Source of the DNA: Nilaparvata lugens
Taxonomy: Eukaryota; Arthropoda; Insecta; Hemiptera; Delphacidae
Assembly: GCF_014356525.2 (NCBI RefSeq)
Contig: NC_052505.1
Span: forward strand, 53,244,630 to 53,308,629
Length of the DNA stretch: 64,000 bases
Direction: 5' to 3'
Shown here: positions 35,126 to 46,348 of the stretch, one piece after another
Layout of the letters: each line of letters starts with the position of its first letter
Position numbering within the stretch: the first letter of the stretch is position 1
Position numbers and translations under genes: made by a program
The notes under the pieces: model-generated
Told to the model about the DNA's origin: nothing
Databases searched by the model: none
What the model saw: only the letters and a program-made list of their open reading frames with translations

Positions 35126-36350
35126 GAATATTTTTTACTAACTGGGTACTTTTAGAAAGTAGGGCATATCAAAAAATCTAACTTGAGACAAGATTTTCAT
35201 CAGAGACCAATATATAACAATTTGATCCCGGGATCAATTACGAGGCACAATGACCCCCCCACCCACCACTATACCGCATAAAATCTCATACACAGTGATT
35301 GGTTTAGCAGAGTAGCAATGCGTCAAGAACCCTGATAATTAGCGCGCATTAACGCCGCCACACTGATTAGGTCTATAGGTCTATAGAGAGGGGATCATGT
35401 GGGAGTTTGGAGTACATGAAAGAGGGGGAAGCTAAATACCCTCTAGTTTGAGACGAGGTTTAGTGCATAGATGAGCCGATGACAGGTCGCATACACAATA
35501 GTTCAGTGTACATGTAGTTCAGTTTCGCAGGGTGTCGGACAGAGCGTGAGAACTTGCGTTTTGCCAATGAAGTGTTGTTGCTTTCATTGAATCGTCACTT
35601 GATTAATTGCCAACGTTGATCGTATTGTGTAACGGGGTTCGGCGACATGTTGCGAGGCGTCATTATCGCTGCCAATCCTACGTCATTCAACAGTGTTGCA
35701 TGTCTCATCCCGGCCTTGTGTAACGCTTGGGATTAGTGGAATCACATAGGGGATCATTGTCAGCGAGAAGGTGACTGAATAGAGATCCTATTTTTAGCAG
35801 CAATCAGTGATGCTATGAGCTATGAGTTGTAATATGATCAGCTATAAGCAGCAGTAGTTTATGTGTGCTTATTCAATCCTTATCTTAGTCAAATTTCTGT
35901 GATTCGCGGTAGAAGAGGAGACATGAAACAGCTATAATTCTCTGTTTTGGGAGATATACTGAATACTGACTGCATGAGGCTTCCATAGTGAATTATTTGA
36001 AAGGAGAGACGACAATCGTTTGTACTTGTATGCGTATAAAAGTGATGCCTAGTTAAAAATATTACAGGGAAACTGAGTCGCTTATTTTTATTATTCAGTT
36101 CAGTCTATGACAAAAATTCTCGTGAATATTGGTCTTGCTGCTCCAAGATCGACTCTCAGACGCGCATGTTTGTTTACAACATCTATCCGCTCCCAAAAAA
36201 AACTTTAATTGTCGTTCAGAAATATTTTATGAAATCCAAATGAACATATATCAATGAATATATTTATATATATCAATTTTCCAATCCACTCTATTTTCAA
36301 AACAATCTCATTTAGGGACGAAACTGTTGAATTGGAATGTTAACTGTAAT
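35126..36350. other. intron sequence, no gene recognised
   Basis: Less AT-rich than its surroundings between about 35220 and 35760, but without an open frame of note or a repeat partner in the window. Confidence 0.4.
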
Positions 36351-36510
36351 GCTCAACTCACACCTACGCGACTCTAGTCGAGAGTATGTTTTTCAATGGT
36401 GACACTCAGACCAATCGATTCTAGTCTCCGCGACGTCACCATTTGAAACACATGCTCTGGAATAGAATCGAGTCTCTTCTCGACCTGATTTGCGTGAGTG
36501 TGAGTTGAAC
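36351..36510. mobile_element. 160-bp MITE (GTTCAACTCACAC ends)
   Basis: Left end GCTCAACTCACACCTACGCG and right end, in reverse complement, GTTCAACTCACACTCACGCA. The arms remain similar through the CTCGA/TCGAG words. An inner palindrome TTTCAATGGTGAC / GTCACCATTTGAA is nested in the centre. No coding capacity. Confidence 0.72.
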
Positions 36511-36775
36511 ACATAGCAATCTAATCGTGTTCTCTTAATAAATTCATTACGTTGTGAAAATCTCAGTTTGTAATAATTTTTCTGGTAGGGGACGAATTCT
36601 ATGAATGCTATTCAATGGAGAACTTATCAATAATGAAGGTAGTCTGCTAGGAAATACCTATTCTCGTGTTCACTTCTATGAAAATGGTCCAGGCAACGAA
36701 TGCTCAAAAAAAAGTATGGAGGGAAGTTTGTAACACAATTGTCAACTCCACAGCTCTTTTAAGGACAGTTAGAGG

Positions 36776-38879
36776 CTCAAGCTCATCCAACAAAAGTTGT
36801 CAGACCGAATAGATGTCAACAGATCAAATGATGCATCTACCAGGATTAAAGTTGTAAATGATCTTAATGAGAAACTTGATGTCACAGTCAACAAAAATAT
36901 CCAGGGAATTGAAGTGAGATCAGACCATTGAAACAGCAATTTTGGAGCCATGTATAAAGCATTTGGAAAGAATGAAACATAAGAAAGAGAAAGACTGGAT
37001 GACAGAAGACATGTTGAATCTCATGGAAACACGTCAGAGGCTCAAGGCTTCAAATATGGTAAAGGTTGAGATGAGAAAGATTCAGAACAGGATTCGGTAT
37101 GAGTGCAGGCAAGCCAAGGAACAGTTGTTAAGACAGAAGTGTGTAGAGATGGAACATCTACAGGCATTGCATGATACCCACAACATTCACAAGAAGATCA
37201 GGGAACTCACTGGGAGGAGAGACCAGAGGACTCCTGAATGATTTGGATAAGATAGTCATGGACTCAGATGAACAGATTCAACTATGGGAGGAGTACATAG
37301 AGATGTTGTTTTCTGATGAAAGAGAGCAAATGGCAAATGTGGGAGAAACAACGGGTCCAGACATTTTGAAGGAGGAAGTTGTCTATGCGATCCATAATAT
37401 CGAAAAGGGCAAAGCAGCGGGACCAGATGAACTCCCTGGAGATGTTTTACAGTTGTTGGATGAGAGGCATGTTGCCAAGTTGTCGGATTTGTTCAATATG
37501 ATCTACAAGAGTGTGAAATTTCCGGAAGATTGGCTAAAATCTACATTTATTACACTTCCCAAAAAACATAATGCAAAGAAATGTGAAGACCACCACACAA
37601 TCAGCCTTATGAGCCACATTCACAAATTATTTCTGAAAATAATTCATAAAATAATCAACATGAAACTGGAAGAGAAGCTATCAAACACACAGTTTGGATT
37701 CAGAAGTGAATTTGGAACTAAAGAGACGCTCTTTGCTTATAATGTGATGATTCAACGATGTGTGGATGTGAATAAGAATGTCTATGCATGCTTCATTGAT
37801 TACAATAAAGCATTTGACAAAGTATGTCACAACCCACTGATGGAAATTTTGGAAGAAGCATGCATTGATGCATGCATGATACTAGGGACCTTCAGATAAT
37901 CAGAAATTTATACTTTCATCAAACAGCAGAAGTTCGAGTCCAATCAAAAACTAGTCGAAAACTTGCAATAAAGCGTGGAGTCCATCAAGGATGTGTACTC
38001 TCCCCACTCTTGTTCAATTTATACTCGGAAAATATCATAGCAAAAGCTCTTGAATAAGAAGAAGCGATCATTGTCATCAATGGTACCCATATAAACAACA
38101 TCCGCTATGCAGATGACACTGTACTCCTTGCTGAAAGCATAGAAGACCTGCAAAGAATGCTGAGCAATTTAAAAAGAGCAAGTGAGGAATATGAGCTCAC
38201 ATTAAATGCCAAGAAAACAAAGTATATGGTCATTACAAAGCAAGAAATTCCACAAGAGCACCTTCTTTCTGGATAGGATATGATAGAGCGGGTAGAGGCA
38301 TATAACTATCTGGGAACCCGCGTCAGCTGCAATGCAAGTCACATGCCAGAAATAAAAATGAGAATTGAAAAGGCCAGAGCTGCCTTTATAAAAATGAAAA
38401 CTCTACTGTCGGCTCGTGACTTGTCTCTTGAGGTTAGGACCCGTCTCTTGAGGTGCTATGTGTTCCCTGTTCTCTTGTATGGGTTGAAAGCATGGACACT
38501 AAATAGGGAATGTGAGACCAGACTCCAAGCATTTGAAATGTGGAGCCACCAGCGGATACTCCGTTTATCATGGACAGATAGAGTCACGAACGTAGAAGTT
38601 CTCAGAAGAATGGGTAAGCAACTAGATATTGTGCGTGACTTGAGAATACGAAAGTTGACATACCTTGGACACATTATGAGAGGACTCAAGTACATGATTC
38701 TGCACCTCATAATCCAAGGTAAGAGTTCTAGTTGGTAAGCGCTCGGTGGGACGTAGAAGAATGTCTCGGTTGAGAAACCTGAGGGAAGCGTTTAACAAGG
38801 AAGCGGCTGTGAACAAGGTGAAAATATTGCCATGATGATTGCCAACCTTCGAAATGGAGACGGTACCTAGAGAAGAAGA
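36776..38879 (+). mobile_element. 5'-truncated RTE-type LINE with GAA tail
   Basis: Plus-strand sense. The linker region (DWMTEDMLNLMETRQRLKAS) leads into RT: KAAGPDELPGDVLQLL, FITLPKKHNAKKCEDHHTIS, NTQFGFRSEFGTKETLF, ACFIDYNKAFDKV (37790-37820), IKRGVHQGCVLSPLLFNLYS, IRYADDTVLLAES (about 38100-38145), YNYLGTRVSCNASHM and the C-terminal SHQRILRLSWTDRVTNVEVL and LTYLGHIMRG. Frames change near 37210, 37890, 38057 and 38720, and there are in-frame stops, so it is inactive. The endonuclease is absent. The 3' end reads ACCTAGAGAAGAAGAAGAGG; 5-bp AGAGG repeats at 36771-36775 and 38880-38884 are the likely target duplication. Confidence 0.9.
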
Positions 38880-39474
38880 AGAGGATTAAACATATAAAAA
38901 ATCCTCACCCCTACCCCTTGTGCTAAAGGGGTGGGGGTGGTTTGAAGTACCATTTTTTCATTTCTCTCATATATCTCGGAAACTATGCATCTTATAAATA
39001 TCTCTTGTTGTCATGAATGATTGTGCAAAGTTTCATTTCCCTATGTTCAGCTATCATTGAGAAAACAAATAGTGAAAGAGAGAAACAGAATGGTGGCTGT
39101 GTGAATAACTAAGGACTTTTGGAGAGTTTGAAAATGATATTCTTACACAGGAATATTGCCCTTGGATATTGGTAGGAAGTTTAGAAACACCCCCTGAATA
39201 GTAGGCTATTAGTTCCGCAGACGTTCTAATAGGCCTACTCAATATGAATGTGCATACTGAAGCACACTGCCAATTTATGATGACAGAATAGTGTGATATT
39301 CGAAAAAATTCACTTGTTGCAAATCTTGAGATTTGACACTCAAAACTAAAGCTGCTGCTCAAAACTAAAGGAAATGCTTAAAATAGTGAAAATATACATT
39401 AAATTGAAGATAATTTGATGCTCTATCAGCTCATAATCAGCACGTATTTTTTTCATCAATCGTTCAAACATTAT

Positions 39475-39693
39475 AAAGGTGCATACAGATTTTCGCTCTG
39501 CTCCGCAATCGAACATCACTCGAGCAGATCGATTGATGATGGACCGGGGAGCAAGAGTGGAACGCGAGAAGAGCTAACATCTCCCGTAACGTTCATGATC
39601 AGTGCGTGGGCGGAGCGATTGCGGAGCGATGGCAGAACGGAGGCGGAGCGTGAGCGGAGCGGGTTGGAGGCGCGTATATCTGTACCCACCTTT
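39475..39693. mobile_element. 219-bp MITE, second member of the AAAGGTGC..ACAGAT family
   Basis: Ends read AAAGGTGCATACAGAT and, in reverse complement, AAAGGTGGGTACAGAT, matching the termini of 6226-6364. The interior is unrelated, GC-rich and full of GGAGCG/CTCCGC words. Short open frames in both strands through this GC-rich core are compositional. It sits between the arms of the inverted-repeat element around 36712-40028. Confidence 0.75.
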
Positions 39694-40028
39694 GGACGAA
39701 AAAGATGAAATAATTGGAGGCAGAAGTGTTTTCTCAAAAAATGTCTCACCTTCAATAGCAGATATCTCAGAAATTATGAGAGATCTTGAAAAAATTTAAA
39801 TAACAAAACTTATTGGTAATATTGTATGCTCCAATTTTGAACAGTATACAAATGTTCATAATATGCATAGTTTCCGAGATATATGCGAAAAATGAAAAAA
39901 TGGTACTTTCAAACCACCCCCATCCATTAAGCACAGTGGGTAGGGTTGAGGACTTTTGATATATTAATCTTCTAACTATCCTTAAAAGAGCTGTGGAGTT
40001 GAAAATTGTGTTCCAAAATTTTCCCTCT

Positions 40029-42285
40029 ATAATCTTCCGTTGACTGGACTAAAATTCTAAATTGGAATATAATGTCATGATCAGTTGAATATTCATTTTA
40101 ACTCAATATTACTGTTTTAAGTTGGAAAGGCTTATTCAGAGCGAGTCCTCACAATAAATTATCATTCTTCAAAGAATCCAGGAGAAAAAATGAATAGACT
40201 AAGTTTCTAGTAGGCTATTATCTTTCTTAATGCATCTGCTTGGAATTTTGCCAGTTACGACATAGATTGTAGCTAATTATTTCAACCCGATTTCAACACT
40301 TCACTGGTACAAACACAGCCGGTCCCAATTGAAAATAGGAAAATTGATGACTCGGTGGATTGGTGTGACATAAGACTTAAAATATTGATAGCTGGCGAAT
40401 GTTGATTGCACGCCGATATTTTCTAGTTGATAATTTATTGATGTGTCCCCGCTGCTTGGCATTGGCATGAAGCGTGCATTAGTGAGTCCTTTTGTGCATA
40501 GTCAATCGGCTTGCTAAAGCGGCTCTTTTCCAATATGCACAAAAAGAGTCATCCATTATGAAAGTTCTTGCAATGCACAACCGCTCAGAGTGCGCTGGCG
40601 TCGCGCAGTGTAACTTTATGCGCACAGAAAAGCAATTTTGCTCAAACTTTATGGCGGAAGTTTTCTTTTTGAAACTTAAACACCCCCAAACTCCTCCGCA
40701 GATTTCAAAACATTGATCTTAACACCAGTGAGATGGTAATTCTTCTAAGCGTTTCAAAGTTCAACGCAGAAATTGATTGAAAAAGGTTTATGGTTGCTTT
40801 AATCTCAGCCAGTTACGCTTTCAACCTGCTCCATTTGTCTCTATTTTACTTTGCTTCCTATAATCGTTTGTAGATCAAGGGCTAATCAATTTTAGCTCGA
40901 TTTTGAGGGGTTCTGCTTACGGCTCTCCAACTGTCTTGATACCGGGGGATGAATACGCAGTTTCAGTTTCCAAACGATAACTCAAGTATTTTATATTGAG
41001 TCTTTTTTCATATTATTATGATATATACATTGATCTGTACTTCATATTTCAACTTTGAACCTTACAAGAAGTGAGCAAGAAAATATGTATTTTCTAAGAT
41101 ACTATTTTGATTGCTTGGATGACTCACATTTGAAATTACCGAAGCCTTAATACTTGACCCGCTTTGAAATTTGGAAATTTCAGATAATACCTCCATTCGA
41201 TAGCCTTTCAACAATTCTGAAACAGCTTTGCATTGTCTGCTGGACCCTATTTGCTTCCTTTGGTGACCAATTAACTCGTGAAAGGGAAGGATGCATAGTT
41301 CCAGCACTCTGTGTCGTCCGCCCGTTAACGCGTCACTACATTCTTTGTGTTTTGACAATCGACAAGTTATTACTGATTCAGATTGATAGTCTTCAAAAAG
41401 CGATGGGAGACAACAAAAATTTGAATCCCGACCTGAATCATTACGTTTTTGACGAAACAACAAGATTACAACATGTTCCTTGTGCTCAAAATTCACCTGT
41501 AAGGAGTGTTTAGCAATAGCCCACTCTGAACTTCTATGTCAAAGCGCTAATGATTTACGAAAATATGTACTATAATGATCAGGAAATATTGAATTCATAT
41601 GAGAGTTATAAAGTTAACTTCATACACCCATACATAAGTAGTTACCCTCACCCTTATGAGTTTATCCTCACCCTCTCTAATTCATATACATCCACAGATA
41701 AAATTATCATCCTTGACACAATAAGAATGATAGGGAGAGTAACGACAGGCTCAAAGCTTAAAAATACTCTGGCAGAAATATTCCAATCACTTATGATCAA
41801 CCTATATCACCTATAGGTTTATCACTTCATAATTTCTGTTTAATTTTAATTATTCATCAATCCATCGTTATTATTATGAATAGCTGTTTATTTTCATGTT
41901 CATCGTTAATTCTGCTGGGTAAAACTCATAAAACTTACATTTCTATATTATTTAGAAACTATTGGATTAGAAACTTTATAGTGGAAAAATGGAAAATGTT
42001 GAAAAAATATGTATTCAGAATCTCTATAAAAGCTGCGATATGTGTCGAACAAAGTGATTCATTATTCAGTATTGGAGAAAACCTGAGAGTAAAAGTTTCT
42101 TGTATAGATGAAATCAATATCAAAGTGGACGGCACTCTATGCCGTCCGCCGCGACCAGCTATTTTCAGCTGTTTTCCATGCATGAAATCAAGCTGGTGAA
42201 CAGCTTTTTACAGAACAAATAAATGAATTAAATAAATAAATTATTCTTATTTCAGAATACTCTACTGTAATGAAATAGTAATTTG
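40029..42285. other. intron sequence, no gene recognised
   Basis: Overlapping frames of 119 (plus, 41154-41513) and 144 (minus, 41496-41062) codons cover the same DNA, and neither has a recognisable motif. At 42128-42150 is a strong hairpin, GGACGGCA / TGCCGTCC, followed by an A/T-rich AAATAAATGAATTAAATAAA segment. Confidence 0.4.
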
Positions 42286-42389
42286 TATATCCTATACTAT
42301 TAAACGAGCAATTTCTGTTTATGTGTTTATATGTTTGGATGTTTATGTGTTTTGATGCTAAGATGTTTAGATGTTTTTATGTTCATATA

Positions 42390-44493
42390 CAGGGTGATTC
42401 TGATTTATGGTAAAAAAATTTGAAACGTGATAGTAGAGGTAAAAATAAGAAAAAAATTCTCATAAACATATAACATCCATAAAGGCTTCATTAGCGAGCT
42501 ATACAGAGTAGAAGATTTCGCCCGGAATACAGTTCCTCTGGTGAAATACACCGATGCTGAATTGTTTGGGGACTAGTTTTTAAAAAACGTATAGTGGATT
42601 CATATGAAAAAATATCTGAAAAATTGAATAAAACTAGTCTGGAAGCTGTAGTGTGAGTAGTTTTTGGGAAAAAAATTGAAATATGCAAAAATCCAAGTAG
42701 AAAAACACAGACTTCTATGTTTGATGCCCAATACTTTTTTTAATGACCAGTAAACAAATAATTTTTCACAATGAAAATTGAAGAGAATTTAATTCTGAAA
42801 AGAATATTATGTAAGCTGAGTAAACTAAATTCAAATTAAAGTTGAATAAAATGTATTCGTATGTAGTACATTACACCACAAAAATTTGCTGTTTTATGAG
42901 GAGAGAACTAATAACTCATAAGTTGTAGCTGATTGCAAATACAAAATTCGGTTTTTTATGAAATTTTTTTTCATATGAAAGTAGCATAAAAAATCTGAAT
43001 GACATTAAACTTATACCAAAAGACTAGTAGATTATGCCAATAAGCCTGGGAGGAAGCTCGAACAGAAGTAGATGATCTCCTATGATTCCTGCCCAAATGT
43101 TTACTGAAAACTGATGTTGTGGAAGATTAGGATTGATGGCATGAGGATTCTCAGCTGCCCAAATATGTTGACGTAATTGTGGACGTTAACGATAGCTGTT
43201 CTTGTAAAGTGTGCCTCGTCGGTAAATAAAACGGTTGTTAAAAAGTTTGGGTAAACAAGTTTTACTAAAAACCATCGGCAAATACCAGCACAGAGAATAC
43301 AGTCTCGTGGCAATAGAGTATGAACTTTCTGGAGGTGGTATGGATGTAATTGTTGTTCTTTTATTATCCTCCAAATAATAGATTGATTGACATTAAACTG
43401 CACTGACAATTCTCTTGTGTTCTTCTCTGGATGTTCATAAATTTCATTAAGAACTTGTTCTTCTAACTCAACAGTCATAGTAGATCGGGGTCTGCCTGCA
43501 TAAATGTGCTCTTTGGATATCAAAGAATCTGTTTCAGACAGACGTTGATGAATAGTGGCAAAAAACCTTGAACTTGGACATACTCGGAAGGTTCTCTTTA
43601 TACAAACGTCTCGCTTCAGAACTATTAAAGTAGTGTCCATTCCATAAATTAAATGCATGTCAGCTAATTCGGAGTATGAATGTCTAGAATTACCTGCCAT
43701 TTTTTAAAAAGTTAACACTTGACACGAAAGCAAAGTGGAATGGTTATAAATAGCTGGTTAATAGATTAAACAAAAAACAGCGCGGTTACAGTAGGCCTAA
43801 CTCACAGTTTGCTTTTTTGTTCAACAGTAAGCTTGAATATTTTTGGAAATAATTTTCAGCTGATAATTCCTTTTAAATATTCTCTTATTTAAAACTGAAT
43901 AAATCAGCTGTTTTGGAACAGCTGTTATTGAAATCCATGTTTTATTTGCAACCAGCTACGACCTATAAGTTATTATTAGTTCTCTCCTCATAAAACAGCA
44001 AATTTTTGTGGTGTAATGTACTACATAAGAATACATTTTATTCAACTTTTATTAAAATTAAGTTTACACAGCTCACATAACTCTTTTCAGAATTAAATTC
44101 TCTACAATTTTTATTGCGAAAAACTATTTGTTTACTGGTAATTAAAAAAAGTTATTGAGCATCAAACATGGAAGTCTGTGTTTTTCTACTTAGATTTTTT
44201 GCATATTTCAACTTTTTTCCCAAAACCTACTCACACTACAGCTTTTAGACTAGTTTTATTCGTTTTTTCAGATATTTTTCCATATGAATCCACTATACGT
44301 TTTTCAAAAACTAGTACCCAAACAATTCAGCATCGGTGTATTCCACCAGAGGAACTGTATTCCGGGCGAAATCTTTCATCCTGTATATCTCGCTAATGAA
44401 GCGTTTATGGATATACTTTTATGAGATTTTTTTCTTATTTTTACCTATACTATCACGTATTGAATTATTTTATCATAATTATGAATCACCCTG
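42390..44493 (-). mobile_element. long-TIR IS630/Tc1-mariner-like transposon, copy 1 (transposase on minus strand)
   Basis: The ends CAGGGTGATTC.. and ..GAATCACCCTG are bounded by TA (42388-42389, 44494-44495). The terminal inverted repeats are exceptionally long, about 555 bp each (42390-42945 and 43942-44493), with shared blocks such as GATTTCGCCCGGAATACAGT and ACCACAAAAATTTGCTGTTT. The transposase gene lies between them on the minus strand. Total 2104 bp. Confidence 0.88.
43101..43700 (-). pseudogene. truncated transposase gene (DUF4817-like N-terminus, DDE fragment)
   Basis: The 199-codon frame starts MAGNSRHSYSELADMHLIYG, resembling the DUF4817 helix-turn-helix found at the start of insect transposases. 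SRFFATIHQRLSETDSL and a second HTH (ARELSVQFNVNQSIIWRI-like) follow, then LFTDEAHF, the first catalytic Asp of the DDE domain. After the first catalytic block the frame is lost. Downstream sequence (AGIIGDHLL..) continues briefly, then jumps to the last codons and the TIR. The second and third catalytic acids are therefore deleted. Copy 2 still has them. Confidence 0.85.
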
Positions 44494-44635
44494 TATATAT
44501 ATCTGTATGTGACCGGATCTCGCAAACAGCTCTAACGATTCTCACGAAATTTGGAACAAAGTAGGTTTATGATATGAAAATCCGATTGCACTAGGCCTCA
44601 ACCCTGGGATAACTCGCTAAAGGACAGACGGAATT

Positions 44636-45792
44636 CCCTTCCGGGACGCGCGCCTATTTTTGTAACATGAGGACGCGCGCGTTGTACTTCATACAACACT
44701 TGGTTCCTTCATTAAAATAGCTACTATATCAAATTTATATGTGCAACTTCTAACATTATTTTCATTACAAGACTATTTTTGAATGTTAGTATGATATTTT
44801 TAGTATGTTTTAGATTTTTAATAATTATTAGAGGGAACTGAATAAATAATGGTTATGTTAGAAAACTTTTAATACACATAGTAGAAACTCCATTTAGAAA
44901 CATACCTTTCATTCAATATTTGAATTTCTTTTTTTTTCAATTTTTGTTTGTTCAGGCCACTTCAGTTCTATTCGATTGTAAACTATCTTGCTCTCTTTTG
45001 AATTGAGGTGCTAAAGATACAATATGCTGGTTAGTGCGATATAAAATCTCATCAATCATATCAAGGCTGATAACTGATAAAAATGCTTCAACTTTATCTT
45101 TTGCATTCTTAGCCACCTTCTTTGTACCAGGGAGAATATTATTATTATAATATTTTTATTCCTAGTCTTGCTGGTTGTTGCTACTTCAGACGTACACCAG
45201 ATTGTTCCGCCATCCTTCCCAAGAATAAACTCAATAATCATCATGTTCTGGAGAATTTTCAACAACGAATTTACTGGTTTCTCATTCACTTCCATTGTTA
45301 CCTTCTACTTCACTATCATCCGAAAATTCGTTGTATTCTATCACTTCCTCACTGTCATCTGAAAAGTAAATGTTTTGCTCATCTTCTGAACTACTTTCAT
45401 TGAGGAGTTGGTCTATTTCACTTGTTCTTAGAATATCTGACATCACGAAAATTGTCAAAACTGTTTATAATATAACAAAATTAATATTAACTCATCTGAA
45501 ACTAACGGTGAAATCACACTCACTTTCGAAAAATGGACCACTAGACTTCAAACTTTACACTAAGCTGAGACGTGCGCGATGTGAAAAGTACAACATTACT
45601 GACACCGGTTTCTTCAACAGTGAATAGGGTATGACCAGTGATTGATAGTAATGCAATATTTTGTCTATGGGCGGAGCAAGATATCGCGGAGGAATACTTA
45701 AAGGTTACCAACCTCACGGATGTGAATTTCTCAATTAAAACGAAAAAATTTCTGACTGTTGTACTTTTTACAACGGCGCGCGTCCCGGAAGG
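44636..45792 (-). mobile_element. nonautonomous piggyBac-like element with decayed transposase N-terminus
   Basis: Ends CCTTCCGGGACGCGCGCC (left) and the reverse complement of GGCGCGCGTCCCGGAAGG (right, ending 45792) form an 18-bp TIR. The right flank is TTAA (45793-45796), the piggyBac target; the left flank is no longer TTAA. The minus strand carries a Met-initiated acidic frame at 45443-45282 and, in another frame, a VEAFLSVISLDMIDEILYRT-like segment (about 45105-45040), in keeping with the acidic N-terminus and first helical region of piggyBac transposases. Nothing of the catalytic core remains. Confidence 0.65.
45282..45443 (-). pseudogene. acidic N-terminal fragment of a piggyBac-like transposase
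   Basis: A 53-codon minus-strand frame starting MSDILRTSEIDQLLNESSED and rich in Asp/Glu/Ser (FSDDSEEV, FSDDSEVEG), ending in a TGA at 45284-45282. Such acidic N-termini precede the DDD core in piggyBac transposases. Later related segments lie in other frames, so the gene is broken. Confidence 0.55.
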
Positions 45793-45850
45793 TTAAAAGG
45801 ATAAATACGTCCTTGGAAAAACATCTGGAAATTATGTCGTCTGTCGATAC

Positions 45851-46338
45851 GGTGATGGAAGTGAGTGCATGTGTGTGGGATCATCCAGCTGATCTCACGA
45901 GAAGGAAAATTCTGCAAGAAAAACTTATTTTCGTTTATCTCTCTTTGTTTAGAAAACATTCTCACTTTAGAAAGTCCAAAGTAGTAACTAGATGCTGTTA
46001 GTGTAGAATAGTAGCCTACATAGTATATTAACGAATATTGTAGAAAACCTAGTAATATCATTCTGAATCGAATTCATAATATATCTTCTTGTAATTGATG
46101 ATGTGTTTGTTTTTCGAAGTGTGAATGAATTGTTATTTTGATGAGTGTAAGTAGGTTAACCTAGAATTTCAACAACATAATCTAAAACCTAAATACAGGT
46201 CGTCTAGTTAGTTAGCAGTGCCGATTGCGCTATCAATCGGCAAAAATTGTAACAATTATCAGCTGGCCAGCTATCAACAATGCTGACTCCAGTTCGCACA
46301 TTTCAGATTTGAATCGCAGATGGAAAATATTTGTTGGC
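45851..46338. other. intron sequence, no gene recognised
   Basis: No open frame of interest and no repeat partner seen in the window. Confidence 0.4.
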
Positions 46339-46348
46339 TGGTATTCTT

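Larger units (their letters stand above)
36712..40028. mobile_element. inverted-repeat element interrupted by an RTE LINE and enclosing a MITE
   Basis: The left arm (36712-36775 continued at 38880-39060) matches the reverse complement of 40028-39850: AACTCCACAGCTCTTTTAAG, the ACCCC/GGGGTGG blocks, TACCATTTTTTCATTT and ATATCTCGGAAACTATGCAT. The arms total about 240 bp. Between them lie unrecognised DNA and the 219-bp MITE (39475-39693). The RTE copy 36776-38879 splits the left arm. Confidence 0.72.
42286..45850. repeat. older repeat split by two later transposon insertions
   Basis: Flanking pieces at 42286-42389, 44494-44635 and 45793-45850 look like parts of one repeat: a TTTATGTGTTT minisatellite, then CTGTATGTGACCGGATCTCG, GCTCTAACGATTCTCACGAA, and finally TTAAAAGGATAAATACGTCC. 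The long-TIR transposon and the piggyBac remnant sit at the two gaps. The continuity is inferred, since no uninterrupted copy lies in the window. Confidence 0.5.

Noticed and set aside
41062..41513. Overlapping frames of 144 (minus) and 119 (plus) codons
   Set aside because: Antisense pair without recognisable motif; one may be a shadow of the other and neither is supported.
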